From the IMG/VR virus record IMGVR_UViG_3300005617_000113, positions 1 through 27,079 of that record: a stretch of DNA of 27,079 nucleotides; one strand, written 5' to 3'. The DNA is from a virus. Every line of letters starts with the position of its first letter. Within the stretch, counting starts at the first letter, position 1. Shown here piece after piece: positions 16,701-22,271 of the stretch. The translations under genes and the position numbers were made by a program. The notes beneath the pieces were generated by a model. That model worked only from the letters and a program-made list of their open reading frames with translations. It ran no database searches and was not told where the DNA came from.

Positions 16701-17192
16701 TGGACCGGCGGCCTCGGGACCTACGTGCTGCAGGCGGCCGACGCCGGCCTGCGCAAGACCGGCGCGCTACCCGATCCCATCAAGCCGGCCTCGACGCTAT
16801 CCGACATCCCGGTCGTGAAGGCCTTCGTGGTGCGCTATCCCTCCGCGAGCGCGCAATCGATCCAGGACTTCTACGACCAGCACGAGGTCACCAAGAAGTT
16901 CTACGACACCTGGCTGGGGAAAGCGCAGGAAGGCGACGTTGCCGCCATGGAGCGCATCCAGGCCGCCGGCGGCCCGATGATGTTCATGCGGCTGGACGCC
17001 ATCAAGGAGACGCTGACCGAGCATTCCAAGCTGGTCCGCGACATCAACAAGAACCAAACGATCAAGTCCGAGGAGAAGCGGCAACTGATCGACAGCCTGT
17101 ATTTCAACATGATTGAGATCGGCAAGGCCGGGAAGCAGATGCTGCGCGATGCCGAAACGGCGATGAAGAAGGCCCCCGAAGCCGCGCAATAG
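13758..17192 (+). CDS. Large internal virion (ejection) protein with LPD38-like region
   Basis: 1144 residues, the gp16 position. Three copies of WVDVP occur at the N-terminus (residues 6-10, 20-24 and 31-35), each after an acidic or His/Glu pair. A proline-rich linker of about 20 residues lies near residue 273. Residues about 627-865, starting SPDFMVRNIVRDF and including LPHWQRDMFW, match the large polyvalent protein-associated domain 38 style seen in giant phage ejection proteins. Hydrophobic helices occur near residues 122-155 and 800-820. I see no lytic transglycosylase active site such as T7 gp16 has. The gene overlaps its upstream partner by one base and ends five bases before element R3. 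Confidence 0.8.
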   Translation: MANDDWVDVPAGAAPANDGWVDVPNKKHEWVDVPQHAPRAFIERFIPDEDAATFTELNKTVGNTVAGRIAAAAFEGADAGYADHSLGISPEDAKKLQKLGIFQDPDKPMPLVSGIQFVNEAVMRPAVAAIAATFRGMNAGIYGVGALAGQVASEALGEDAADQARARRDGAQFAAIATLLGMSHPVARYERGPTGEVRTTTIGGLPKAEDFATAAHVVGDVDAPFYVQEKMLTTYKEKGIHPAELANDAQTDPIVAQRLLSSDKDVLPEGGAPPREPPPPKPPEPPAPPPEGSFEAAQKTILDKISVGERSAKEGLTWDKFYTQAVDNLHPLKAIDEGAYELARLTRGQFGKAEHFIEHGTFDFNTYKTNGKPLKEIIEPVKADLDGFRAYLASKRGLEIEASGRKSGMDVEAATRVAAEGEGKFGKAAAELVDYQNKTLQYLKDSGVLSEEAYGAMVEAGKNYVPFYRVITPEEGGAASKGFGPGNPVKRLKGSERDVIDPLESVIKNTYAYISIAERNAVGIKLIDALKANGAEVKVTRRAPSDPELVNYLKEHGVTEPEALVDFVKTAVPEDGTTLGAFRNGVKETVEVNDPALVKAFRGLDQESAIMLTKVLAAPAKALRAGATLSPDFMVRNIVRDFMTAFVNSKSALFTPVDTAKGLISVIRKDADFQDWLKGGGANSTMVAMDRAYLQESLTKLAGETGLMSRSWNVVNSPFRGLRMVSELAENATRLGEFKRLTGEGKADIQAAAFGSREVTLDFARIGASMRAYNMITAFGNAQIQGLDRIGRAFADAPVNTTAKVAGGITLPSVLLWWANHDDPRYKELPHWQRDMFWIVMTKDHIYRIPKPFELGVVFGSGVERILDHTIGNNPEAFDKFSKSVFDIITPNVTPTAFQPLVEQYANRSTMSDRTLIPKDQEKNLPEYQYTPYTTELTKKLGQVISAFPGVRDQATGPGAPFGPAARAVTTPILMENYVRAWTGGLGTYVLQAADAGLRKTGALPDPIKPASTLSDIPVVKAFVVRYPSASAQSIQDFYDQHEVTKKFYDTWLGKAQEGDVAAMERIQAAGGPMMFMRLDAIKETLTEHSKLVRDINKNQTIKSEEKRQLIDSLYFNMIEIGKAGKQMLRDAETAMKKAPEAAQ

Positions 17193-17197
17193 GCGGT

Positions 17198-17212
17198 GGT
17201 GCGTTGCTGGGA
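17198..17212 (+). promoter_or_regulatory. 15-bp element, copy R3 (exact)
   Basis: Exact GGTGCGTTGCTGGGA, six bases after the stop of the large ejection protein and 25 bases before the fibre start at 17238. Preceded by CGGT as in R1 and R4. A GTG at 17196 allows a false start that again reads MVRCWE. Confidence 0.75.
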
Positions 17213-17237
17213 AGGGTGGTTCGACCATCCTCCCGGC
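17206..17237 (+). promoter_or_regulatory. Start-adjacent 14-bp hairpin after R3
   Basis: GCTGGG (17206-17211) pairs with CCCGGC (17232-17237, one T-G pair); A17212 is bulged; AGGGTGGT (17213-17220) pairs with ACCATCCT (17224-17231, one G-T pair); the loop is TCG. The 5' arm is the 3' half of R3 and the structure ends on the base before the ATG at 17238. This is the strongest hairpin of the set. Confidence 0.7.
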
Positions 17238-18500
17238 ATGCGCAAAACACCCATAGCCCTCGTTCTCGCCCTCCTGCCCAGCCTTGCTGCCGCGCAGGTT
17301 TATCTGCCGCCCGGGGTCGGGCTGCCACCGCAGAGCGTGATCGGCAATGCCCTGCCGCAGACCGGCGACGCCGTCGCGGTATCGTTCGCACAGCTCCGGT
17401 CCACGCTGAACATTCCAGCGCTGAAGACCTGCGCGTCGCACCAGTGGTTCAACACGCTGGCCGCTGGCGGCGTGCTGGGATGTTCGCAGCCGGCGCTGTC
17501 GGACATCTCCGGGTTCGGCGCCTTGGTGACGACCTTTCTCTCCACGCCGACCAGCGGCAACCTTCGCGCCATACTGCCCGATGAAACCGGAACCGGAGGG
17601 GCGGTCTTTGCGATCGGACCGGCGCTCGTCAATGCCAACCTCGGGACGCCCTCGGCGGCGATCCTCACCAACGCCAGCGGCCTGCCAGTCTCGTCCGGCG
17701 TCAGCGGGCTGGGGACCGGTGTGGCGACCGCGCTCGGCGTCAATGTCGGCTCCGCGGGCGCACCGGTATTGTTCAACGGCGCCCTGGGAACACCATCGTC
17801 CGGCACGGCCACGAACCTGACTGGCCTGCCGATCAGCACTGGCGTCTCGGGCCTCGGCGCCGGCGTGGCGACATGGGCGGCGACGCCTTCGAGCGCGAAC
17901 CTGCGCGCGGCGCTGACCGATGAGAGCGGGACCGGAGCGGCCTATTTCCAGGGCGGCGATCTCGGCACGCCGTCGGCCGGTGTGGCCACCAACATCACCG
18001 CGCTGAACGCCACGCAGCTCACCACCGGCACGATCCCCGCGGCGCGCACCAACGGCCACCAGAACGGCACCGCGACCAACGACAACGCTGCGGCCGGGGA
18101 GATCGGCGAGTTCGCAATCTCGACCGTCGCATCGGGCTCTGCGGTATCCCTCACCACCGCCACCCCGGCGAACGTAACCAGTCTGTCGCTCACGGCAGGG
18201 GATTGGGATGTCTGGGGCGTCATCAGGTACAGTTCGGGCGCAACGACGAACATCACGTTGCTGATCGACGGGCTGAGCACCACGTCAGCGACCCTTTCCA
18301 CGACCGACAAAACCACGGTGTCCGGGCCCATTGCCGCGGCCGGGATCGTGCCCGGCACCACCACGCTGATCGGCGGACCCTTTGTTCGAGCGAGGTTCAG
18401 CCTGTCCGGCACGACCACGGTCTATCTGGTCGCCCAGGCTTCATTCACGGTATCGACCCTGGCGGCCTACGGCGACATCCAGGCCCGGCGAATTCGCTAG
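17238..18500 (+). CDS. Tail fibre protein with predicted signal peptide
   Basis: 420 residues from the ATG at 17238; the GTG at 17196 lies before element R3 and is rejected. Residues 1-20 form a textbook Sec signal (basic MRK, hydrophobic ALVLALLP, AAA-Q cleavage). Next comes a short adaptor (PPQSVIGNALPQTG) shared with the following tailspike. The shaft has a 48-residue repeat: LGTPS units start at residues 135 and 183, with a third partial at 242, each followed by TN and GLP/ALN; SGVSGLG recurs near 154 and 202. The C-terminal 120 residues look like a beta-sandwich head (GDWDVWGVIRYSSGATTNIT, ending AAYGDIQARRIR), suited to trimerisation and receptor binding. Fibre identity is by repeats and position. 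Confidence 0.75.
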   Translation: MRKTPIALVLALLPSLAAAQVYLPPGVGLPPQSVIGNALPQTGDAVAVSFAQLRSTLNIPALKTCASHQWFNTLAAGGVLGCSQPALSDISGFGALVTTFLSTPTSGNLRAILPDETGTGGAVFAIGPALVNANLGTPSAAILTNASGLPVSSGVSGLGTGVATALGVNVGSAGAPVLFNGALGTPSSGTATNLTGLPISTGVSGLGAGVATWAATPSSANLRAALTDESGTGAAYFQGGDLGTPSAGVATNITALNATQLTTGTIPAARTNGHQNGTATNDNAAAGEIGEFAISTVASGSAVSLTTATPANVTSLSLTAGDWDVWGVIRYSSGATTNITLLIDGLSTTSATLSTTDKTTVSGPIAAAGIVPGTTTLIGGPFVRARFSLSGTTTVYLVAQASFTVSTLAAYGDIQARRIR

Positions 18501-18506
18501 CCCGGT

Positions 18507-18521
18507 GGTGCGTTGCTGGGG
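18507..18521 (+). promoter_or_regulatory. 15-bp element, copy R4 (one mismatch)
   Basis: GGTGCGTTGCTGGGG, differing only in the last base. It follows the fibre stop by six bases and precedes the tailspike start at 18548. Confidence 0.7.
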
Positions 18522-18548
18522 ATGGCCTGCCCGCCATCCTCGCGGGCA
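18515..18548 (+). promoter_or_regulatory. Two mutually exclusive hairpins at tailspike start
   Basis: Stem 1: GGATGGC (18520-18526) with GCCATCC (18533-18539), perfect 7 bp, six-base loop; the outer GCTG (18515-18518) can also pair with bases just before the ATG (C18543 and 18545-18547). Stem 2: TGCCCGC (18528-18534) with GCGGGCA (18542-18548), perfect 7 bp, including the A of the start codon. The stems share 18533-18534 and the loop regions, so only one can form at a time. Confidence 0.55.
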
Positions 18549-20386
18549 TGAAACACATCCGCGCGCTCGCCCTCGTTCTCGCCCTGCTGCCGTCCATTGC
18601 CGCGGCGCAGACCTTCCCGACGGTACCCTCGCAGACCGTAATCGGCCGCACCGCCTTTGGCCCCGGCCCGGCGCAGGCAATCCCGTTCTCCCAACTCGCG
18701 GCCAGCTTCTGCAGCACCGTCACCCTCACGGTGAAGGGTTGCCTTCCGCCTCCCGGCGCAACGACCGGGCGCTATTTTGGCGACAATCTGTTGTGGAATG
18801 CGATCCCGTCGCAGCAGATCGTGCAGGGTGCGGGCGTCACGGCCACGGGCACGTGCTCCGGCACCGCGCTGAACTGCACCATCAACGCGACCGCCGCGAC
18901 GCAATATGTGGTGCCATCGCGCACGGCCGCCGCGGCCAGCGATCTCTCGGCGCTCTCCAGCATCCAGACGCTGGGCTATACGACGCCTGGCGACGGCGGC
19001 GGCGCGACGTTCAAGAATATCGGCGCGGCTCCGTTCACCGATTCCTACATCACATCGTTCACGATCCAGGGCGGCAGCGGCTACACCAACGGCGGCCCGT
19101 ATTACGGCAACCTGTTTTCGGTCGGGACGAAGCCATACGCCATCGGCACGGTTACGGTTGCCGGCGGCATTTTTACCGCCGTTGATATCTCGGGCACGCC
19201 GGGCGGGCAGTGCGCGGTAGGCGACGTTCTGACCTTCGTTGGCAGCGCTGCCGCTGTCGGCGGTGTGAATGGCGGCATGCCGGCGGGCGGCTCCGGTGGC
19301 TCGATCACGGTGACCGGATGCAGCACGCCGCTTGGCAGCTTCACCGACGTGGTCGGCAACCGCTTCCAGATCGTCACGCCCAACGGTGCGAATGCACTTC
19401 AGTTCGGCGCCAAGGGTGACTGGAACGGCGTGGATGCCGGCGCGACCGACAATTACAATTCGCTTCAGGCGCTCTTTTGGTACGCGGGCTTCAAGTCGTC
19501 GGTGTCGTTTGACAGCGGCGGCTTCTGGGGCGGGATCGCGAACGTACCCCAAGGTTCATATCTGGCGTGCGGAACAGGGCTGAAGCCGCTGATCATTCCG
19601 AACGGCGTCAGGGTAACGGGCGCGCACGGCACGGCGAGCACCATCAAGTTCTGCACCGCGTGGGACGCCACTACCTATCAAATCACGCTGGGCGACAACA
19701 ACTGGCATTTCGCGTGCTTCAATACCTCGCTGTATCACATGGAACTGCGCTCCGACAGCGGGACGCAATACATGGTCTATTCCAGCTGCGGGCAGGATTT
19801 TGCCGGGCTGTACCAGACCTACATTTACAGCAACAGCGCCAGCGCGCGGCCGTGCATCCATTATGAGAAAGGGTTTGGGGGCGCGACGCTCTTCACGATC
19901 CGCGACGTCAGTTGCTCCGCGAATTCGAACAGCGCGCAAATCCGGATTGGCAACACGATCGCATCCGGGATGAACGTCGGGTCGACGATGGTGGAGATTA
20001 CCAATGTCTCGGCCGGCGCGAATTCCGCAGCGGCCGGCAACCACCAAACCGCGACTTCCCTGCTGATCCAGGGCGGCTTCGTCAACGTCAACCGCTATCA
20101 TTTCGAATCGACGGGCGGCGGCATTACGGTGGACGTCGGCGCCACCGGCAACGGTGACTATATCACCATCGCCAACGTCAACGGGGGCGGCCTGCCGGTG
20201 TACGCGCCATGCCCGGGCCAGATCATCCTGACGGGCATAAACATCCCGAACAACACTTTGCTGACCCAAATTCAGGGACCGAGCAACTGCGCCACCGTCG
20301 TCGCGAACGGTCAGGCTGCCGGCGTCGACTATGGCAGTTCGATCCAGCAGCCGGCGCGGTTCAACCCCAGCTATACATCGCTCTAG
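18548..20386 (+). CDS. Tailspike with pectate-lyase-like beta-helix and predicted signal peptide
   Basis: 612 residues from the ATG at 18548 (an upstream in-frame ATG at 18203 lies inside the fibre gene). Residues 1-20 are a Sec-type signal (MKHIRA, LALVLALLP, AAA-Q). An adaptor related to the previous fibre follows (TVIGRTAFGPGPAQAIPF). A Gly-rich region spans residues 150-270. From about residue 281, LQFGAKGDWNGVDAGATDN starts a right-handed beta-helix of the pectate lyase superfamily, with SLQALFWYAG, then NVPQGSYLACG, the usual opening of phage depolymerase spikes. It probably binds or degrades host surface polysaccharide. Catalytic residues cannot be placed by eye. It is about six bases after element R4's cassette neighbour and ends where a tiny antisense frame ends. 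Confidence 0.8.
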   Translation: MKHIRALALVLALLPSIAAAQTFPTVPSQTVIGRTAFGPGPAQAIPFSQLAASFCSTVTLTVKGCLPPPGATTGRYFGDNLLWNAIPSQQIVQGAGVTATGTCSGTALNCTINATAATQYVVPSRTAAAASDLSALSSIQTLGYTTPGDGGGATFKNIGAAPFTDSYITSFTIQGGSGYTNGGPYYGNLFSVGTKPYAIGTVTVAGGIFTAVDISGTPGGQCAVGDVLTFVGSAAAVGGVNGGMPAGGSGGSITVTGCSTPLGSFTDVVGNRFQIVTPNGANALQFGAKGDWNGVDAGATDNYNSLQALFWYAGFKSSVSFDSGGFWGGIANVPQGSYLACGTGLKPLIIPNGVRVTGAHGTASTIKFCTAWDATTYQITLGDNNWHFACFNTSLYHMELRSDSGTQYMVYSSCGQDFAGLYQTYIYSNSASARPCIHYEKGFGGATLFTIRDVSCSANSNSAQIRIGNTIASGMNVGSTMVEITNVSAGANSAAAGNHQTATSLLIQGGFVNVNRYHFESTGGGITVDVGATGNGDYITIANVNGGGLPVYAPCPGQIILTGINIPNNTLLTQIQGPSNCATVVANGQAAGVDYGSSIQQPARFNPSYTSL

Positions 20387-20472
20387 CGGAGCCGGGCGAA
20401 CCACATCAGGCCTGCGATCGCCACCATGACGATCATGCAGACCGCAATCATTCCGAGAGCAACATCGACCAT
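20383..20472 (-). CDS. Candidate 29-residue single-span membrane peptide, antisense
   Basis: On the minus strand, GGAGG stands five bases ahead of an ATG at 20472. The frame reads MVDVALGMIAVCMIV, continues as one hydrophobic helix and ends WFARLR before TAG at 20385-20383. Topology is typical of small phage membrane peptides: short acidic N-terminus, about 20 hydrophobic residues and a basic C-terminus. It would be the only minus-strand gene of the window and overlaps the tailspike stop by four bases. It occupies the otherwise empty gap before the lysis block, so a holin modulator is conceivable. Short length means chance cannot be excluded; the Shine-Dalgarno plus membrane topology raises it above background. 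Confidence 0.4.
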   Translation of the reverse strand: MVDVALGMIAVCMIVMVAIAGLMWFARLR

Positions 20473-20531
20473 GACCGCCTCCGGTTGAATCGCAGTCCTA
20501 CCGCCGCAACCTGACGGCGTAAAGCCCCTTC

Positions 20532-20546
20532 GGTGCGTTGCTGGAA
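20532..20546 (+). promoter_or_regulatory. 15-bp element, copy R5 (one mismatch)
   Basis: GGTGCGTTGCTGGAA, one change in the GGGA end. It lies 39 bases before the endolysin start at 20586 and heads the lysis block. CTGGAA (20541-20546) can pair with TTCCCGG (20565-20571, one bulge), again joining the 3' half of the element to a sequence close to the ribosome-binding site. Confidence 0.65.
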
Positions 20547-20575
20547 AAGCACACCATGCCATGGTTCCCGGGAAC

Positions 20576-20580
20576 AGGAG
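20576..20580 (+). promoter_or_regulatory. Shine-Dalgarno deciding the endolysin start
   Basis: AGGAG five bases before the ATG at 20586. It directly follows a perfect 12-base palindrome GTTCCCGGGAAC (20564-20575). This favours 20586 over the TTG at 20538, which lies inside element R5, and over the ATG at 20556. Confidence 0.75.
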
Positions 20581-20585
20581 ATCGG

Positions 20586-21116
20586 ATGCCGCTTCCAGCT
20601 CAGTACGCATGGCTCGCCAAGGAACCCGGCCCCAAGATGATCCTTGAGGCCTTGAAGCTGTTCGGCACCGTCGAGGTGGCCGGAGGCAGTGACAATCCGA
20701 AGATCCTGGCATGGGCTGCAGAGATCGGGCTGGCCAAAACCTACAGCCACGATTCGATCCCGTGGTGCGGCCTATTCATCGGGCTGGTGGCGAAGCGCGC
20801 CGGAAAAGAGATTGTGGATAGCCCGCTGTGGGCGCTGTCGTGGGCCGATTTCGGGAAGCCCGCGGCCGGCGGCGCCATGCTGGGCGATGTCCTGACCTTC
20901 AAGCGGAGCGGCGGCGGCCACGTCGCTCTCTACGTTGGCGAGGATGCCAGCGCCTACCACTGCCTCGGGGGCAATCAATCCGATCAGGTCTGCATCACGC
21001 GCATTGCGAAGTCGCGGCTCTATCGCGCGCGCCGTCCGCCCTACGTGAACCAGCCGGACAACGTCCGCAAGATCACCCTTTCGTCCACCGGAAAACTATC
21101 GAGCAACGAGGCCTAA
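20586..21116 (+). CDS. Endolysin, CHAP-type (TIGR02594-like) peptidoglycan hydrolase
   Basis: 176 residues from the ATG with strong AGGAG. The pattern matches the TIGR02594 group of Cys-His amidohydrolase/peptidase lysins. It opens with WLAKEPGPKMILEAL and a GGSDNPKILAWA segment, has the catalytic Cys in SIPWCGLFIG (residue about 60), an ALSWADFGKPAAGG bridge, then the catalytic His in GGGHVALYVGE near residue 113 and CLGGNQSDQV. It should cleave amide bonds in peptidoglycan to release progeny. No signal peptide is present, so export depends on the holin encoded 46 bases downstream. The last 25 residues after YRARRPPY look flexible. Family call is by these motifs and lysis-block context. Confidence 0.88.
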   Translation: MPLPAQYAWLAKEPGPKMILEALKLFGTVEVAGGSDNPKILAWAAEIGLAKTYSHDSIPWCGLFIGLVAKRAGKEIVDSPLWALSWADFGKPAAGGAMLGDVLTFKRSGGGHVALYVGEDASAYHCLGGNQSDQVCITRIAKSRLYRARRPPYVNQPDNVRKITLSSTGKLSSNEA

Positions 21117-21162
21117 CCGCCGCGTGACGGCATCGCGCATGAGCATCACTGGAGACTAAAAA

Positions 21163-21405
21163 ATGAAGTGGGATACTGTTTGGCAGATTTTGCGCTATCT
21201 CCTGATCGCGGGCGGTGGCTTCCTAAGCGGGAAGGGCTACATCAGCGCGGAGCAGGTGACCACCATCATCGGCGCCATCGGATCGATCGGCGCAGTGGTC
21301 TGGGGGCTGTTCGTCAAATCCGGCACTACGGCCGTTCCTGACGCCGTTGCCGCTCGCTCGGACGTCCCCACGGTGAGCAACGCGACCGGCGCAGTCACCC
21401 AGTAA
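21163..21405 (+). CDS. Putative holin
   Basis: 80 residues, GGAG eight bases before the ATG. Two hydrophobic segments, about residues 8-22 (ILRYLLIAGGGFLSG) and 29-50 (AEQVTTIIGAIGSIGAVVWGL), are separated by a short turn, with a polar 30-residue tail. This matches small two-span class II-like holins of the Pam3-gp28 style found next to TIGR02594 endolysins. Holins form membrane lesions that time lysis and free the endolysin. The stop TAA shares its last A with the next ATG, so the i-spanin-like product is probably coupled. The assignment is by topology and neighbourhood; no experimental class can be read from sequence. Confidence 0.75.
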   Translation: MKWDTVWQILRYLLIAGGGFLSGKGYISAEQVTTIIGAIGSIGAVVWGLFVKSGTTAVPDAVAARSDVPTVSNATGAVTQ

Positions 21406-21629
21406 TGAGTTGGATATCTCTCGCGCTCGCGCTGCTCAAGTTCGTGAACGGCATCATGAACTGGGCGCACGAGCGCGCGCTGATATCGCAGGGCTACGAC
21501 GAGGCGATTGCGGAGGTAACGCAGTCGATCCTTGTCAAGACGACGGCTGGCAAGGCGATCATGGAGAAGGTCAATGCGATGTCTGATGCGGAGGTTGACG
21601 CTGGTCTGCGCGATCTTGAGCCTAAGTAG
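21405..21629 (+). CDS. Putative small i-spanin (Rz-like)
   Basis: 74 residues starting on the last base of the holin stop. An N-terminal hydrophobic stretch (WISLALALLKFVNGIM) is followed by a charged helix and a C-terminal acidic part with MSDAEVDAGL. One inner-membrane anchor plus a helical domain fits an inner-membrane spanin, although it is shorter than lambda Rz (153). The strongest support is the lipoprotein frame nested in its 3' end, the classic Rz/Rz1 arrangement. Spanins fuse inner and outer membranes in the last step of Gram-negative lysis. A different membrane role remains possible. Confidence 0.6.
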   Translation: MSWISLALALLKFVNGIMNWAHERALISQGYDEAIAEVTQSILVKTTAGKAIMEKVNAMSDAEVDAGLRDLEPK

Positions 21630-21789
21630 CTGCGCGCACACGTCGCCTCCGACGGACTCATTCTGTCAAATCTACAACCGGGTGGTGATCGCCAAGGGCG
21701 ACGGGGCGATCGCTGCAACTTCGGGGGTGAAAAAGCGTTTACTTGCGAATGAGTTGACCTACCGAGACCAGTGCGTGCCAAAGAAATAA
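21586..21789 (+). CDS. Putative o-spanin lipoprotein (Rz1-like), nested start
   Basis: 67 residues from the ATG at 21586, in a different frame within the i-spanin gene (44-base overlap). MRRLTLVCAILSLSSC is a lipoprotein signal with lipobox L-S-S-C at residues 13-16. The mature peptide of about 52 residues includes DSFCQIYNRVVIAKGDGA and ends RDQC, keeping two further cysteines. This matches the pattern of Rz1-like outer-membrane spanins in which a paired Cys surrounds an Asp and a helix. Starts further upstream (21532, 21574) exist, but would add a basic extension before the signal. Shine-Dalgarno is weak, so coupling to the surrounding gene is likely. Confidence 0.7.
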   Translation: MRRLTLVCAILSLSSCAHTSPPTDSFCQIYNRVVIAKGDGAIAATSGVKKRLLANELTYRDQCVPKK

Positions 21790-21797
21790 GAAGCGGC

Positions 21798-21825
21798 CGG
21801 ACCTGTCGCGCGAACGATAGGCCCG
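21798..21825 (+). other. Intergenic hairpin after the spanins
   Basis: CGG-A-CCT-G-TCG (21798-21808) pairs with CGA-T-AGG-C-CCG (21815-21825) with one A/C mismatch and one G-T pair around the loop CGCGAA. No T-run follows, so it is not a standard terminator. It stands between the o-spanin stop and a tiny frame at 21855 and may be an mRNA stability or processing structure. Confidence 0.45.
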
Positions 21826-21854
21826 ACCTGACCACCACCGGAAGGTAAGTTCCA

Positions 21855-21929
21855 ATGATGGCTGCCAAGAATTCAACCACAGGTTTGCGGCTTTTGCTGT
21901 CCCTTTTTGAACACCGGGGGGCAGGATGA
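21855..21929 (+). CDS. Candidate 24-residue leader peptide
   Basis: Double ATG at 21855 and 21858 with GGAAGG eight or more bases upstream. The frame reads MMAAKNSTTGLRLLLSLFEH and ends RGAG, stopping in an ATGA overlap with the next gene at 21926. Leu-rich middle, no family. The coupling overlap and Shine-Dalgarno make translation plausible; it may serve only to start translation of the downstream membrane protein. Confidence 0.35.
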   Translation: MMAAKNSTTGLRLLLSLFEHRGAG

Positions 21930-22252
21930 CGAAGCGGAAGCCGGAAACCGTGATTGATCAAAGTGATGCGACTTGGCATTGGGACAAGCGAATCCCAATT
22001 GCCTCGATCGTTGCGATGTTTCTCATGGTTGCCGGACAGGGGCTGACCTTCGCATGGTGGGTTTCCAAGGCGGATTCGAGGATCGAATTCCTCGAAAAGG
22101 CGCACGCTGCGTCCGGTCCTCAGACCGCGAACCAGGGCGAGCGGCTGACCCGCGTCGAGGAGAAGCTGGAAGGCGTCAAGGCCGGCATCATCGACATCAA
22201 GGCGCTGCTGACGGCGCAGGATCTGCGCGAGCGAAACGGCAGGGCGCGGTAG
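21926..22252 (+). CDS. Membrane protein with N-terminal span and coiled coil
   Basis: 108 residues. Residues 1-22 are polar with a WHWDKRIP end, followed by one transmembrane helix (ASIVAMFLMVAGQGLTFAWW, about residues 26-45) and a coiled-coil region to the end (ADSRIEFLEKA, then RLTRVEEKLEGVKAGIIDIK). The predicted topology is cytoplasmic N-terminus with the coiled coil in the periplasm, or the reverse. A Gly-run and AGG lie just before the ATG. This could be an additional spanin-like or lysis-timing protein given its place behind holin and spanins, but no family is recognised. The next gene carries the same elements in opposite order. Confidence 0.7.
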   Translation: MTKRKPETVIDQSDATWHWDKRIPIASIVAMFLMVAGQGLTFAWWVSKADSRIEFLEKAHAASGPQTANQGERLTRVEEKLEGVKAGIIDIKALLTAQDLRERNGRAR

Positions 22253-22271
22253 CCTCTCGGCGGGGGCCGCA

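Larger units (their letters stand above)
17195..17345 (+). repeat. Fibre 5' cassette, copy A
   Basis: This stretch (element R3, hairpin, signal peptide and adaptor coding sequence) parallels 18504-18650. Both begin GGTGGTGCGTTGCTGGG, share CATCCTC a few bases before the start codon, and contain the same 17 bases, GCCCTCGTTCTCGCCCT (here 17256-17272), within the signal peptide. Downstream the two proteins diverge into unrelated shafts. Confidence 0.65.
18504..18650 (+). repeat. Fibre 5' cassette, copy B
   Basis: Second copy of the element-hairpin-signal-adaptor cassette (see 17195-17345). The shared 17 bases GCCCTCGTTCTCGCCCT fall at 18569-18585. Encoded adaptors PPQSVIGNALP and PSQTVIGRTAF are clearly related, both followed by an IPF/VSF-type QL segment. 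Confidence 0.65.

Noticed and set aside
17196-17237. GTG start giving MVRCWE for the fibre protein
   Set aside because: Again the translated element. A complete signal peptide starts at 17238.
20564-20575. Palindrome GTTCCCGGGAAC as an operator
   Set aside because: Single copy, abuts the Shine-Dalgarno and partly explained by pairing with element R5; no repressor gene is visible to support it.
20538-20585. TTG start for the endolysin
   Set aside because: It lies inside element R5. AGGAG at 20576-20580 points to 20586, where the family-like sequence starts.
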